Shown here piece after piece: positions 6,339 through 13,314 of a stretch of 14,578 bases of DNA. Each line of letters opens with the position of its first letter. Positions within the stretch are counted from its first letter, which is position 1. This DNA is from CAG-103 sp963627135 (GTDB lineage Bacteria; Bacillota; Clostridia; Oscillospirales; Oscillospiraceae). A program made the position numbers and the translations under genes. The notes beneath the pieces are model-generated. The model had not been told where the DNA came from. It ran no database searches and saw only the letters and a list, made by a program, of their open reading frames with translations. The stretch is from assembly GCA_963627135.1 (NCBI GenBank), contig CAVFZY010000005.1:1-14578 (forward strand), in the 5' to 3' direction.

Positions 6339-7733
6339 ATGAAAAGACAGCACATCGCCGGCATCTATGCCGCGCCGGAGACCTTCGGCGGCCAGACCCT
6401 GACTGTCTGCGGCTGGGCGCGCACGATCCGCGACATGAAGAATTTCGGCTTTATCGAGCTCAACGACGGCAGCTGCTTCAAGAGCCTGCAGGTCGTGCTC
6501 GAACGCGGCAAGCTCGAAAATTACGACGAGATCGCCCGACAGAACGTCGGCGCGGCGTTCATCGTGCACGGCGAGCTCGTACTCACGCCGGACGCCAAGC
6601 AGCCGTTCGAGCTCAAGGCCGACAGCGTCACGGTCGAGGGCGCGTCCGCGCCGGATTATCCGCTGCAGAAAAAGCGCCACAGCGTGGAGTTTCTGCGTAC
6701 GATCCAGCACCTGCGCCCACGCACGAACCTCTTCAGCGCGACGTTCCGCGTCCGCAGCGTGGCCGCGCAGGCGGTGCACACGTTCTTTCAGGACCGCGGC
6801 TTTGTCTACGTCCAGACCCCAATCATCACGGGCTCTGACTGCGAGGGCGCGGGCGAGATGTTCCGTGTCACGACGCTCGATCTCGATAATATCCCGCGCA
6901 CGGCCGACGGTAAGGTCGATTTCTCCAAGGACTTCTTCGGCAAGAGCACGAATCTGACCGTGTCCGGCCAGCTCAACGCCGAAAACTTCGCGCTCGCCTT
7001 TGGCGACGTGTACACCTTCGGCCCCACGTTCCGCGCCGAGAACTCCAATACCCAGCGCCACGCCGCCGAGTTCTGGATGATCGAGCCGGAGATGGCGTTT
7101 GCCGACCTCGACGACGATCTCGAGTGCATGGAGGCGATGGTGAAGTTCATCATCAACACCGTGCTCGAAAAGTGCCCGCAGGAGATGGAATTTTTCAATT
7201 CCTTCGTGGACAAGGGCCTGCTCGAGCGCCTGCACAACGTGGTGGACAACGACTTCGGCCGCATCACGTACACCGACGCCGTGAAGCTGCTCAAGGACTC
7301 CGGCCACAAGTTCGACTACCACGTCGAGTGGGGCATCGACCTACAGACGGAGCACGAGCGCTACCTGACCGAGCAGGTGTTTAACAAGCCCGTGTTCGTC
7401 ACGGATTATCCGAAGGAGATCAAGGCGTTTTACATGCGCATGAACGACGACGGCAGGACCGTCGCCGCGGCGGACTGCCTCGTGCCGGGCATCGGTGAGA
7501 TCATCGGCGGCAGTCAGCGCGAGGAGCGGCTCGACCTGCTCACGAAGCGTATGCAGGAGCTCGGCCTGCGCGAGGCCGATTACTGGTGGTACCTCGACCT
7601 GCGCCGCTACGGCAGCTGCCGCCACGCCGGCTTCGGTCTCGGCTTTGAGCGCATGGTCATGTACCTGACCGGCGTGAGCAACATCCGCGACGTGGAGCTG
7701 CACCCGCGCACGGTCGGCAACGCGGACTTTTGA
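6339..7733 (+). CDS. asnS: Asparaginyl-tRNA synthetase
   Basis: The enzyme charges tRNA-Asn directly with asparagine. The 464-residue class IIb synthetase has an N-terminal OB-fold anticodon-binding domain (about 18-105, LTVCGWARTIRDMKNFGFIE) and a catalytic core. Motif 1 lies around HTFFQDRGFVYVQTPIIT (147-164), motif 2 is FGPTFRAENSNTQRHAAEFW (227-246) and motif 3 is GFGLGFERMVMYLTGVSNIR (431-450). SGQLNAE (209-215) is the AsnRS form; the aspartyl enzyme usually has SPQ here. The end, RDVELHPRTVGNADF, parallels the usual AsnRS ending with PRT and GNAEF-like residues. The start has ACGAGG 8 bases upstream. It is a single-gene unit with its own promoter; its terminator seems to have been split by the IS remnant just downstream. 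Confidence 0.96.
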   Translation: MKRQHIAGIYAAPETFGGQTLTVCGWARTIRDMKNFGFIELNDGSCFKSLQVVLERGKLENYDEIARQNVGAAFIVHGELVLTPDAKQPFELKADSVTVEGASAPDYPLQKKRHSVEFLRTIQHLRPRTNLFSATFRVRSVAAQAVHTFFQDRGFVYVQTPIITGSDCEGAGEMFRVTTLDLDNIPRTADGKVDFSKDFFGKSTNLTVSGQLNAENFALAFGDVYTFGPTFRAENSNTQRHAAEFWMIEPEMAFADLDDDLECMEAMVKFIINTVLEKCPQEMEFFNSFVDKGLLERLHNVVDNDFGRITYTDAVKLLKDSGHKFDYHVEWGIDLQTEHERYLTEQVFNKPVFVTDYPKEIKAFYMRMNDDGRTVAAADCLVPGIGEIIGGSQREERLDLLTKRMQELGLREADYWWYLDLRRYGSCRHAGFGLGFERMVMYLTGVSNIRDVELHPRTVGNADF

Positions 7734-7769
7734 TTTTGATTTTGTACGAATGACACCCCCGGAAGCGAT

Positions 7770-7794
7770 TGAAGTGACTCCAAAAAGTTAGACA
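7770..7794. repeat. IS terminal inverted repeat (transposase 3' side)
   Basis: Begins TGAAGTGACTCC and ends GTTAGACA; it matches the opposite end at 17 of 25 positions. It starts 7 bases after the left arm of the split terminator. Confidence 0.7.
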
Positions 7795-7815
7795 AAAAAG
7801 CGGCTTAAAAATTGT

Positions 7816-8334
7816 TCAAGCTACCGAAAGAGCTTGCTGTCTGTGAATTGCAGGCGGCAGGCCCTTTCGTTTTGCCTGGATACGCCTGCTGTTATAATAT
7901 ACAAGAAGTTCCTGCTTGAAATGTTTCATTGCGTGAAACGCCTGCAAATACAGCAGCTCACTTTTGACAAGCCCGAAGAAATCTTCTATCACAGCGTTGT
8001 CCAGACAGTTTCCCTTGCGACGCATGCTCTGGTGGCTCCCCTTCTCTCGGAGCATCCGCTGATACTGCTTGTGCTGGTATTGCCAGCCCTGGTCTGAATG
8101 AAGAATTCAGCTTGTTCCGTCTGGAATTTTCTCAAAGGCCTCGTCCGGCATGGTCGTTACCATACTCAGCACAGGGCGATCTGAGATGGTATAGCTGGCC
8201 AGATCGCTGCTGCACAAGTCCAGAATCGGTGATCGATAGAGTTTTTTACCGAACAGACTGAACTCTGTCACATCCGTGACCCATTTCCGGTTTGGCCTGT
8301 CCGCATGAAAATCCCGATTCAACAGATTTGCTGC
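7816..8334 (-). pseudogene. IS3-family transposase orfB, 5'-truncated with in-frame stop
   Basis: On the minus strand one continuous frame encodes the DDE integrase core of an IS150-type transposase: NLLNRDFHADRPNRKWVTDV, LYRSPILDL, SYTISDRPVLSMVTTM, then LHSDQGWQYQ, GNCLDNAVIEDFFGLVKSE and a normal-looking end QALSVA. The three catalytic acidic residues (D in VTDVTEF, D in HSDQGW, E in VIEDFF) are all present. A TGA codon at 8107-8109 interrupts the frame between PDGTS and ILHSDQG. The homology stops abruptly near 8334, so the N-terminal helix-turn-helix part and orfA are missing. The region around HFKQELLVYYNSRR looks a few residues shorter than relatives. The product cannot be functional. 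Confidence 0.9.
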
Positions 8335-8471
8335 GGGTGAATTATACTATCAAGTGCAACAGGAAAAACAAAAAAGAAGATTATACGAAACTCTGGCAGA
8401 ATGTAATTAGCACAAAAACAAAACACAAAAAGGAGATTCGTATGAACTCCAAACATCTTGGCATAGTTAAA
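8335..8471 (+). other. A+T-rich segment of unknown origin inside the IS remnant
   Basis: The base composition drops sharply: 19 G/C of 60 in 8341-8400, against well over 60% in flanking genes. It does not read as transposase on either strand. It has long A runs on the plus strand and ends in AAGGAG (8430-8435) and an ATG at 8442. It looks like the 5' flank of a foreign gene captured or left behind at a deletion junction. I cannot identify it. Confidence 0.5.
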
Positions 8472-8486
8472 CACCCCATTTGTTAG
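8442..8486 (+). CDS. Possible 14-residue peptide with strong RBS (leader peptide or truncated gene start)
   Basis: The ATG is preceded by AAGGAG with a 6-base spacer, the best ribosome binding site for any small frame here. It encodes MNSKHLGIVKHPIC; the last four codons and the TAG lie in the left arm of the perfect 20-bp inverted repeat. Two readings fit: the severed 5' end of a foreign gene, or a leader peptide whose stop lies inside an attenuator hairpin. No plus-strand gene follows, so any regulated gene has been lost. Translation is unproven. Confidence 0.3.
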   Translation: MNSKHLGIVKHPIC

Positions 8487-8517
8487 ACATGATACCACAT
8501 GTCTAACAAATGGGGTG
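8472..8517. repeat. Perfect 20-bp inverted repeat, 6-base loop, at the IS end
   Basis: CACCCCATTTGTTAGACATG (8472-8491) and its exact reverse complement (8498-8517) flank ATACCA. The right arm is part of the IS end (8500-8524). The left arm is an inverted copy of the same end sequence, lacking the outermost TGAACTG. In RNA it is a very stable hairpin 38 bases past the aguC stop on the minus strand, followed there by only TTTAAC, so it might block readthrough but is not a textbook terminator. Confidence 0.85.
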
Positions 8518-8524
8518 CAGTTCA
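8500..8524. repeat. IS terminal inverted repeat (orfA side)
   Basis: Read on the minus strand from 8524 it begins TGAACTGCACCCC and ends GTTAGACA. It is the partner of 7770-7794. The next base outward is 5 bases from the right arm of the split terminator. Confidence 0.7.
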
Positions 8525-8554
8525 AACAGCCGGGGGTTCTTTTTGCTTCGTTCT

Positions 8555-9493
8555 TTACGGCACGATGCGCGTGCCGCTCTCGCCGCGCATGGCGGCCGGG
8601 GCCTGCTCGAGCGAGGCGATGACGGCGCGCCTCCGCCAGCCGCTGCGCACGAACTGCACGGCCGCAGCCACCTTTGGCTGCATGGAGCCGGCGCCGAACT
8701 GCCCGGCGCGCAGGTAGGTCTCCGCCTCGTCCACGTGCAGCTCGTCGAGTTCCCGCTGCTCCGGCGTGCCGAAGTTCAGGCAGACGTGGTCGACCGCCGT
8801 GAGGATGAACAGATAGTCCGCGCCGACGGCCTCAGCCAGGCACGCGGAGGCAAAGTCCTTGTCGATGACGGCGTCCACGCCGTAGTAATCCCCGTGCGCG
8901 TCGCGCACGACGGGCACACCGCCGCCGCCGCAGGCGATGACGATATACTCGCTGTCGAGCAGGTTCAGGATCGAGCGCCGCTCGGCGATGTCCACCGGCT
9001 TCGGCGAGGCGACGACGCGCCGCCAGCCGCGGCCGGAGTCCTCCCGCATGCGCAGGGACGGATCGTCACGCATCATCTGCTGCGCGGCGGCCTCGTCGTA
9101 AAACGCGCCGATGGGCTTTGTCGGCTCGTCGAACGCGGGGTCGTCCGGGTCGACGACGACCTGCGTGACGACCGTCGCCACCTGCCAGGGCATACCGTTG
9201 GCGCGCAGCGTGCGGCGCATGCCCTGCTGGAGGTGGTAGCCAATATAGCCCTGGCTCATGGCTGTACACTCCGGCAGCGGCATGGGCGCAACCTTGGGGT
9301 TCGTTTTCGCGGCGGTGTCGAACGCAGCCTGGATCATGCCGACCTGCGGGCCGTTGCCGTGGCTGATGATGATCTCGTGGCCCTGATGGATGAGCCCGAC
9401 GAGCGCCGGGCACGCGGCGGCCACGCGCTCGCGCTGCTCCGCCGGCGTGTTGCCGAGCGCGTTGCCGCCGAGGGCAATGACGATTCTGGCCAT
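8555..9493 (-). CDS. aguC: Carbamate kinase of the agmatine deiminase operon
   Basis: The enzyme transfers phosphate from carbamoyl phosphate to ADP, giving ATP and carbamate, the energy-yielding last step of agmatine fermentation. The 312-residue protein starts MARIVIALGGNALG, followed by IISHGNGPQVGMIQ (about 42-55), the conserved amino-acid-kinase nucleotide/substrate loops. Further on are CGGGGVPV, VDAVIDKDFASACLA with the catalytic-lysine-bearing block, FILTAVDHVCLNFGTP, and the C-terminal GSMQPKVAAAVQFV. The length is typical. The start at 9491-9493 is 4 bases after the aguA stop; its ribosome binding site AGGTGA overlaps the aguA stop, suggesting translational coupling. A longer in-frame start would lie inside aguA. 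Sequence alone would not separate it from arcC; the assignment to agmatine rests on the operon. Confidence 0.94.
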   Translation of the reverse strand: MARIVIALGGNALGNTPAEQRERVAAACPALVGLIHQGHEIIISHGNGPQVGMIQAAFDTAAKTNPKVAPMPLPECTAMSQGYIGYHLQQGMRRTLRANGMPWQVATVVTQVVVDPDDPAFDEPTKPIGAFYDEAAAQQMMRDDPSLRMREDSGRGWRRVVASPKPVDIAERRSILNLLDSEYIVIACGGGGVPVVRDAHGDYYGVDAVIDKDFASACLAEAVGADYLFILTAVDHVCLNFGTPEQRELDELHVDEAETYLRAGQFGAGSMQPKVAAAVQFVRSGWRRRAVIASLEQAPAAMRGESGTRIVP

Positions 9494-9497
9494 GGCA

Positions 9498-10604
9498 TCA
9501 CCTGTGCTGCGGCGCAGGCTGCTGCTGCGTGATGCAGTGGATGTTCCCGCCGCCGAACGCGACCTCGCGCGTCTGCACGCCGACCACGCGGCGGTCGGGG
9601 AACATGGCCTGCACCTGCTGCACGGCAAGCGCGTCGTTCGCGTCGCCGTACTGCGGCAGGATGATGCCGCCGTTGACGATGAGGAAGTTCATATACGACG
9701 CAATGGCGACCTCGCCGTCCTCGCGCGGGATGGTGTCCTCAACGGCGTCGATCGTCGCCGCGCCCTGCAGCAGGCAGGGCTGCTGCGTCAGGCAGAGCTT
9801 GTGCACCTTCAGCTTGCGGCCTTTGGCGTCCGTCGCCTGCGAGAGCGTGTCGTACGCGTCGCGCGCCGGCTGATAGAACGGGTTTTCCGGGTCGTCCGTC
9901 CAGATGCAGGCGACCTCGCCCGGGCGGATGAAGCAGGCCACGTCGTCGATGTGGCCGTTGGTCTCCTCGGGGTCGATGCCGTCGCGCAGCCAGAGGACCT
10001 TCTCGCAGCCGAGATAGTCGCAGAGCATGCGCTCGATGGCGCCGCGGTCCATGTCGGGGTTGCGCCCCTCGGACAGCAGGCACATCTCGGTCGTGAGCAC
10101 GGTGCCCTCGCCGTCGACGTGGATGGAGCCGCCCTCGAGCACGAAGCCCTCGGTGCGGTAGGAATCGACGCGCTCGATCTCGCAGACCTTCTGCGCGACC
10201 TGATCGTCGAGATCCCACGGGAAATAGAGTCCGTCGACGAGTCCGCCCCAGGCGTTGAACGTCCAGTCCACGGCGCGCACGCCGCCGTTGCCGTTGACGA
10301 GGAACGTCGGCCCGCAGTCGCGGATCCAGGCGTCGTTGCTCGCCATCTCGACGACGCGCACTTCGCGCGGCAGGCGCTCGCGCGCGTTCTGGTACTGCGC
10401 CGGGGAGACGCAGACCGTCACGGGTTCAAACTGCAAAATGGCCGTTGCCACGTCCAGAAAGGCTTTCTGCGCGGGCTTGGCACCGTCGCGCCAGTTGTCG
10501 TTGCGCTCCGGCCAGAGCATCCAGACGCCGGCCTGCTGCTCAAACTCCGCAGGCATCCGGTAGCCATCGAGCTTCGGCGTGGAGCCGGTGATTCGTTTTG
10601 CCAT
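9498..10604 (-). CDS. aguA: Agmatine deiminase
   Basis: The enzyme hydrolyses agmatine to N-carbamoylputrescine and ammonia. The 368-residue protein belongs to the guanidino-group-modifying (pentein) superfamily. Signature blocks are VWMLWPERNDNWRDGAKPAQ (27-46), ASNDAWIRDCGPTFLVN (88-104), FNAWGG (116-121), LEGGSIHVDGEGT (156-168) and TNGHIDD (215-221, with the catalytic His218). The C-terminal GGGNIHC supplies the nucleophile at Cys357, the same number I recall for the Enterococcus faecalis enzyme. The start at 10602-10604 has AGGAGG 7 bases upstream; that Shine-Dalgarno overlaps the TAG stop of aguD, so ribosomes finishing aguD are well placed to reinitiate. A much longer in-frame extension upstream is a shadow of aguD. 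All key residues are intact. Confidence 0.97.
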   Translation of the reverse strand: MAKRITGSTPKLDGYRMPAEFEQQAGVWMLWPERNDNWRDGAKPAQKAFLDVATAILQFEPVTVCVSPAQYQNARERLPREVRVVEMASNDAWIRDCGPTFLVNGNGGVRAVDWTFNAWGGLVDGLYFPWDLDDQVAQKVCEIERVDSYRTEGFVLEGGSIHVDGEGTVLTTEMCLLSEGRNPDMDRGAIERMLCDYLGCEKVLWLRDGIDPEETNGHIDDVACFIRPGEVACIWTDDPENPFYQPARDAYDTLSQATDAKGRKLKVHKLCLTQQPCLLQGAATIDAVEDTIPREDGEVAIASYMNFLIVNGGIILPQYGDANDALAVQQVQAMFPDRRVVGVQTREVAFGGGNIHCITQQQPAPQHR

Positions 10605-10615
10605 AATGGTTCCTC

Positions 10616-11995
10616 CTAAGAATGATGCCGGCGCGTACGCGCCGCGATGAGAATTTCGCCGATGACGATGCTGAGGATCGACCCGATCGTGATCGGCAGA
10701 TAGCTGGAAAGCGTCTCGCTGTCCATCGACAGCGGCACCGCCGTGAAGAAGATCGAGATGAGGATGAGCGCCATGGGCACATAGGCCAGCACGCGCAGCA
10801 TCCCGCGCCCGCCCGGCACGCGAAACGGCCGCTCGGAATCGGGGTCGATCTCCCGCAGGCGCAAAAACGCCGGGAACACGGGCGCATAGCTCAGCAGGAG
10901 CATGACGAGGTTGAGCGCGAAAAAGCTCCAGAACAGGGACGAATCCGGCGAGAGCAGCTCGATGATGATGCCGAGGATGCACACGACGCTCGCCACGATG
11001 CCGCTCGTGAGCGCGGAGCCGATGGGCATGTCGTTTTTCGCCCAGCGCTTGGCAAAAATTGCAGGCATGTCGCCGTTTTCGGCGGCGTAGGCGGCCGTGG
11101 AGTTCACGCCCATGGACCACGAGATCATGTTGCCGAACAGGGTAATGAGAAACAGCAGCGCCACCGCGCCGACGAACAGGCCGCTCGTGCGGCCGGTCAT
11201 GAGCGAGACGGCGTCGATGAGGCCCGAGTCCTCGCTGATCTCGTGCGTGGGGATGGCCGCGCCGATGCCGAAGGCCGAAAACAGGTAGATGAGCGCGATG
11301 ACGATGCCGCCGGTGATGATGGCCTGCGGGATCTGGCGCTTGGGATCGCGCATGTTGTCGGCATACGTGCACACGACCTCGAAGCCGAGGAAGTTGAAGA
11401 TGATGACCGAGATATAGGACAGGCTGTGCAGGTCAAACCCCGGCAGGAACGTGCGGAAGGCCATGTCGTTGACAAAGCCGTTTTTCACGACGTAGACAAT
11501 GCCGAGCACGCCGACCGTCAGCGCGAGGATCATTTTGATGGCGGCGCTGATGTTGAGGATGATGATGCTGTCGCACACGGGGTAAAACGCGATCCACGTG
11601 ACGATCCAGATGAAGGCCAGCTCGATGAGGAGCTTTGCCAGCCACCCGAACTGCAGCCCCGTGAGCACACTCAGCAGCTCCGGGCACACGACGGCGAGCG
11701 AGGCCATCCACAGCGGGAAGTTGATCCAGTAGTACCACGAGGCGCGCGCGCCCCACTTTGAGCGCGGGAACGCCTTGTTGATCCAGTCATAGAGCCCGCC
11801 GTCGCCGGTGTACGTCGTGCCGAGCTCGGACGAGATCATGCCGTACGGCAGCAGGAAGGCGATCATCATGAACACCCACCAGAAATACTGGCTGTTGCCG
11901 ATGGAGGCGACGGGCGCCGCCGCCTCCGCCACGAACACGACGCAGATGACCGAGAGGACGACGTCCGCAAGGCGGAATTTTTTTTGTTCTTCCAT
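10616..11995 (-). CDS. aguD: APC-family permease, probable agmatine/putrescine antiporter
   Basis: A 459-residue polytopic membrane protein of the amino acid-polyamine-organocation family. About twelve hydrophobic segments are visible, from VVLSVICVVFVAEAAAPVAS near the N-terminus to LPITIGSILSIVIGEILIAA at the end. Family features include the TYTGDGGLYDWINKAF block after TM2, the FNLGFE-like FNFLGFEVVCTYADNMRDPKR, and charged cytoplasmic loops. In Enterococcus and related operons the gene between the putrescine carbamoyltransferase and agmatine deiminase genes encodes AguD, which exchanges external agmatine for internal putrescine; the same position here supports that substrate, though the sequence alone would allow another amino acid or amine. 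The start has AAAGGAG 8 bases upstream and lies 24 bases after the ptcA stop. The stop codon lies within the aguA Shine-Dalgarno. Confidence 0.88.
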   Translation of the reverse strand: MEEQKKFRLADVVLSVICVVFVAEAAAPVASIGNSQYFWWVFMMIAFLLPYGMISSELGTTYTGDGGLYDWINKAFPRSKWGARASWYYWINFPLWMASLAVVCPELLSVLTGLQFGWLAKLLIELAFIWIVTWIAFYPVCDSIIILNISAAIKMILALTVGVLGIVYVVKNGFVNDMAFRTFLPGFDLHSLSYISVIIFNFLGFEVVCTYADNMRDPKRQIPQAIITGGIVIALIYLFSAFGIGAAIPTHEISEDSGLIDAVSLMTGRTSGLFVGAVALLFLITLFGNMISWSMGVNSTAAYAAENGDMPAIFAKRWAKNDMPIGSALTSGIVASVVCILGIIIELLSPDSSLFWSFFALNLVMLLLSYAPVFPAFLRLREIDPDSERPFRVPGGRGMLRVLAYVPMALILISIFFTAVPLSMDSETLSSYLPITIGSILSIVIGEILIAARTRRHHS

Positions 11996-12019
11996 GGTGT
12001 CTGCTCCTTTGGCAGCCGG

Positions 12020-13036
12020 TCAGCAGCCGCCGAGCCGCGCGTCGAGGAAGGTGTCGAGCTCCTCCTGCGCCGCGGCGAGCTCCAGCTCCGACGGGCAGCG
12101 GCGGCAGCGCGTGAAATACACCAGCAATCCGCGCATGGCCGTCAGGCGGTTGCCGGCCTGCTCCCAGCAGAGGGAGGCGGCGGAGTCGGCGACCTCGTCG
12201 GTCACGTCCTCGCCGCGCGTGGCGGGCAGGCAGTGCAGGAACTTGCAGCCGAGCGCGCCGAGCTGCATGAGCTCGCGGTTGACCTGATAATCCGCAAAGA
12301 CGCGCACGCGCTCTTCCTTCGGCATCTCGTTTTCATACAGGCCGTACCAGACGTCGGTATAGATGAAGTCCGCACCGCGCACGGCGTCGCGCTCATCCGT
12401 GACGGCCCAGGTGCCGCCGGAGCACTTGCAGTTGGCCTCGAGAATGTGCTTGTGGTCGGCACCCAGCTGGTGCCCCTCCGGGCCGTAGTGCACGAAGTGC
12501 ATGCCGAGCTTTGTGGTGATGAAGCCAAGGGACGCGCACACCTGCGTGCCGTCGCCGACGAAGACGACCTTGCAGTCCTCCAGCCGCTTGCCCTCGGGCA
12601 GGTTCTCACAGATGGTGCACAGGTCGCCGATCTCCTGCGTGGGGTGGTTATAGTCGCTCATGCCGTTGATGACCGGGATCGTGCACGCGTCGGCGAGCTC
12701 GACAATGGTCTTGTGCTCGATGACGCGGGCCATGACCACGTCAACCAGACGCGAGAGCACCTTGCCCGTGTCGCCGATGGTCTCGTGGCCGCCGAGCTGG
12801 ATCATGCCGGGGCCGAGATACTGCGCGTGGCCGCCGAGCTGGCTCATGGCCGTCTCGAACGACACGCGCGTGCGGGTGCTCGACTGCTGAAAGATCATGC
12901 CGAGGTTCCTGTTTTTCATCAGCGGGGGATAATAACCCCGGCGGATGGCGCGCTTGATGGCGAGCGACAGGTCTATGATGTCCAGCAGTTCCTGTTTTGT
13001 GAAATCGTTGGTGTCAATAAAATCTTTTTTGTACAT
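12020..13036 (-). CDS. ptcA: Putrescine carbamoyltransferase
   Basis: Also called aguB. It phosphorolyses N-carbamoylputrescine to putrescine and carbamoyl phosphate. The 338-residue protein has the carbamoyl-phosphate loop SSTRTR (52-57), a second binding segment with HPTQ (131-134), and HCLPATRG (268-275). Where ornithine carbamoyltransferases carry an SMG loop, this protein reads DVWYGLYENE (229-238), as putrescine carbamoyltransferases do. Near-identical stretches such as IQLGGHETI and INGMSDYNHPTQE match my memory of the Enterococcus faecalis enzyme. I chose the ATG at 13034-13036, six bases after GGAGGA; an ATG two codons earlier (13040-13042) abuts the Shine-Dalgarno and is less likely. 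The C-terminal part, with a CRRC pair near 311-314, is divergent. It is the first gene of the operon and has a long structured leader. Confidence 0.95.
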   Translation of the reverse strand: MYKKDFIDTNDFTKQELLDIIDLSLAIKRAIRRGYYPPLMKNRNLGMIFQQSSTRTRVSFETAMSQLGGHAQYLGPGMIQLGGHETIGDTGKVLSRLVDVVMARVIEHKTIVELADACTIPVINGMSDYNHPTQEIGDLCTICENLPEGKRLEDCKVVFVGDGTQVCASLGFITTKLGMHFVHYGPEGHQLGADHKHILEANCKCSGGTWAVTDERDAVRGADFIYTDVWYGLYENEMPKEERVRVFADYQVNRELMQLGALGCKFLHCLPATRGEDVTDEVADSAASLCWEQAGNRLTAMRGLLVYFTRCRRCPSELELAAAQEELDTFLDARLGGC

Positions 13037-13052
13037 ATCCATTCCTCCAAAG

Positions 13053-13163
13053 CCGCAGTTTGCGGGATCTGCTTCCCGGTTATTGTCGGCGGATTTGCGT
13101 GCGGATATGCGCACCGGACGAATTTTCCGTTTTCGCGGCACGGACCGGTGCCGTTTTCCCGCC
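13053..13163 (-). ncRNA. Candidate structured 5' leader of the agmatine operon
   Basis: On the minus strand five base pairs GGCGG/CCGCC (13159-13163 with 13088-13092) could close a junction holding three hairpins: CGGCAC/GTGCCG (13136-13153), CGGA/TCCG (13115-13129) and GTGCG/CGCAC (13099-13114), the last two directly adjacent. Downstream are two mutually exclusive hairpins, CGGGA/TCCCG (13063-13078) and CCGCA/TGCGG (13053-13065); the second abuts the ptcA ribosome binding site. It matches no riboswitch class I know. G+C-rich sequence forms hairpins by chance, so confidence is low. Confidence 0.3.
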
Positions 13164-13168
13164 AAACG

Positions 13169-13208
13169 AAAAACCACGCCCGCAGGAATTCCGGTTCCTG
13201 CGGGCGTG
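13169..13208 (-). terminator. Strong leftward intrinsic terminator upstream of ptcA
   Basis: A 14-bp perfect stem (13175-13188 with 13195-13208; arm CACGCCCGCAGGAA) with a 6-base loop is followed on the minus strand by G and TTTTT (complement of 13169-13173). It lies about 130 bases upstream of the ptcA start in the same direction. It either insulates the operon from upstream transcription or acts as an attenuator in its leader. I found no convincing promoter on either side of it to decide. Confidence 0.85.
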
Positions 13209-13314
13209 CCGCGTTATTTTTCATTTTCAAAAGAAACGCCGGTTTGGAGCGTTCACTTAGGGATTATTGAAAACAACGATAATTTTGAGTGACGTCCTCA
13301 AGCGGTGCAAACAG

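Larger units (their letters stand above)
7770..8524 (-). mobile_element. Decayed IS3-family (IS150-like) insertion sequence remnant
   Basis: The ends are imperfect inverted repeats beginning TG and ending CA, as in IS3-family elements. The 25-base end at 7770-7794 and the complement of 8500-8524 agree at 17 positions, including TGAA at the tip and GTTAGACA at the inner side. The remnant is about 755 bp, roughly half a typical IS3 element. The 3' part of the transposase gene ends 22 bases inside the 7770 end as expected, while orfA and the 5' part of orfB are absent, replaced by an A+T-rich stretch. No convincing 3-4 bp target duplication remains, consistent with age or with rearrangement at the 8524 end. 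Confidence 0.8.
7755..8544 (+). terminator. Terminator of asnS split by the IS remnant (inferred)
   Basis: ACCCCCGG at 7755-7762 is the exact reverse complement of CCGGGGGT at 8530-8537, and the second copy is followed by TCTTTTT (8538-8544). Removing the IS remnant between 7769 and 8525 joins them into an 8-bp stem with a loop of about a dozen bases and a T tract, a standard intrinsic terminator. The arms are now about 770 bases apart, so it probably no longer works. This is inference from complementarity and position. Confidence 0.55.

Noticed and set aside
7922..7940. parS-like TGTTTCA...GTGAAAC
   Set aside because: Four extra bases separate the half-sites, and the sequence lies in transposase codons (HAMKHFKQ); ParB would not be expected to bind it.
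7734..8520. CRISPR array or tandem repeats in the non-coding stretch
   Set aside because: The only repeats are the IS ends and one inverted repeat; no regularly spaced direct repeats were seen.
8319..8525. Leftward 68-codon frame over the A+T-rich segment
   Set aside because: It begins in the IS end and runs through poly-T as a Phe/Val-rich peptide without a ribosome binding site.
9390..10619. Long rightward open frame antisense to aguA
   Set aside because: A shadow of aguA, which has all catalytic residues.
10622..11761. Long rightward open frame antisense to aguD
   Set aside because: The Asp/Arg/His-rich product is typical of the antisense of a G+C-rich membrane protein gene; no ribosome binding site.
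11984..13270. Long rightward open frame antisense to ptcA
   Set aside because: A shadow of ptcA; the gene on the minus strand has full family signatures.
13261..13301. CcpA-type cre site near TGAAAACAACG
   Set aside because: Spacing and the second half do not fit the cre consensus, and no promoter could be placed beside it.
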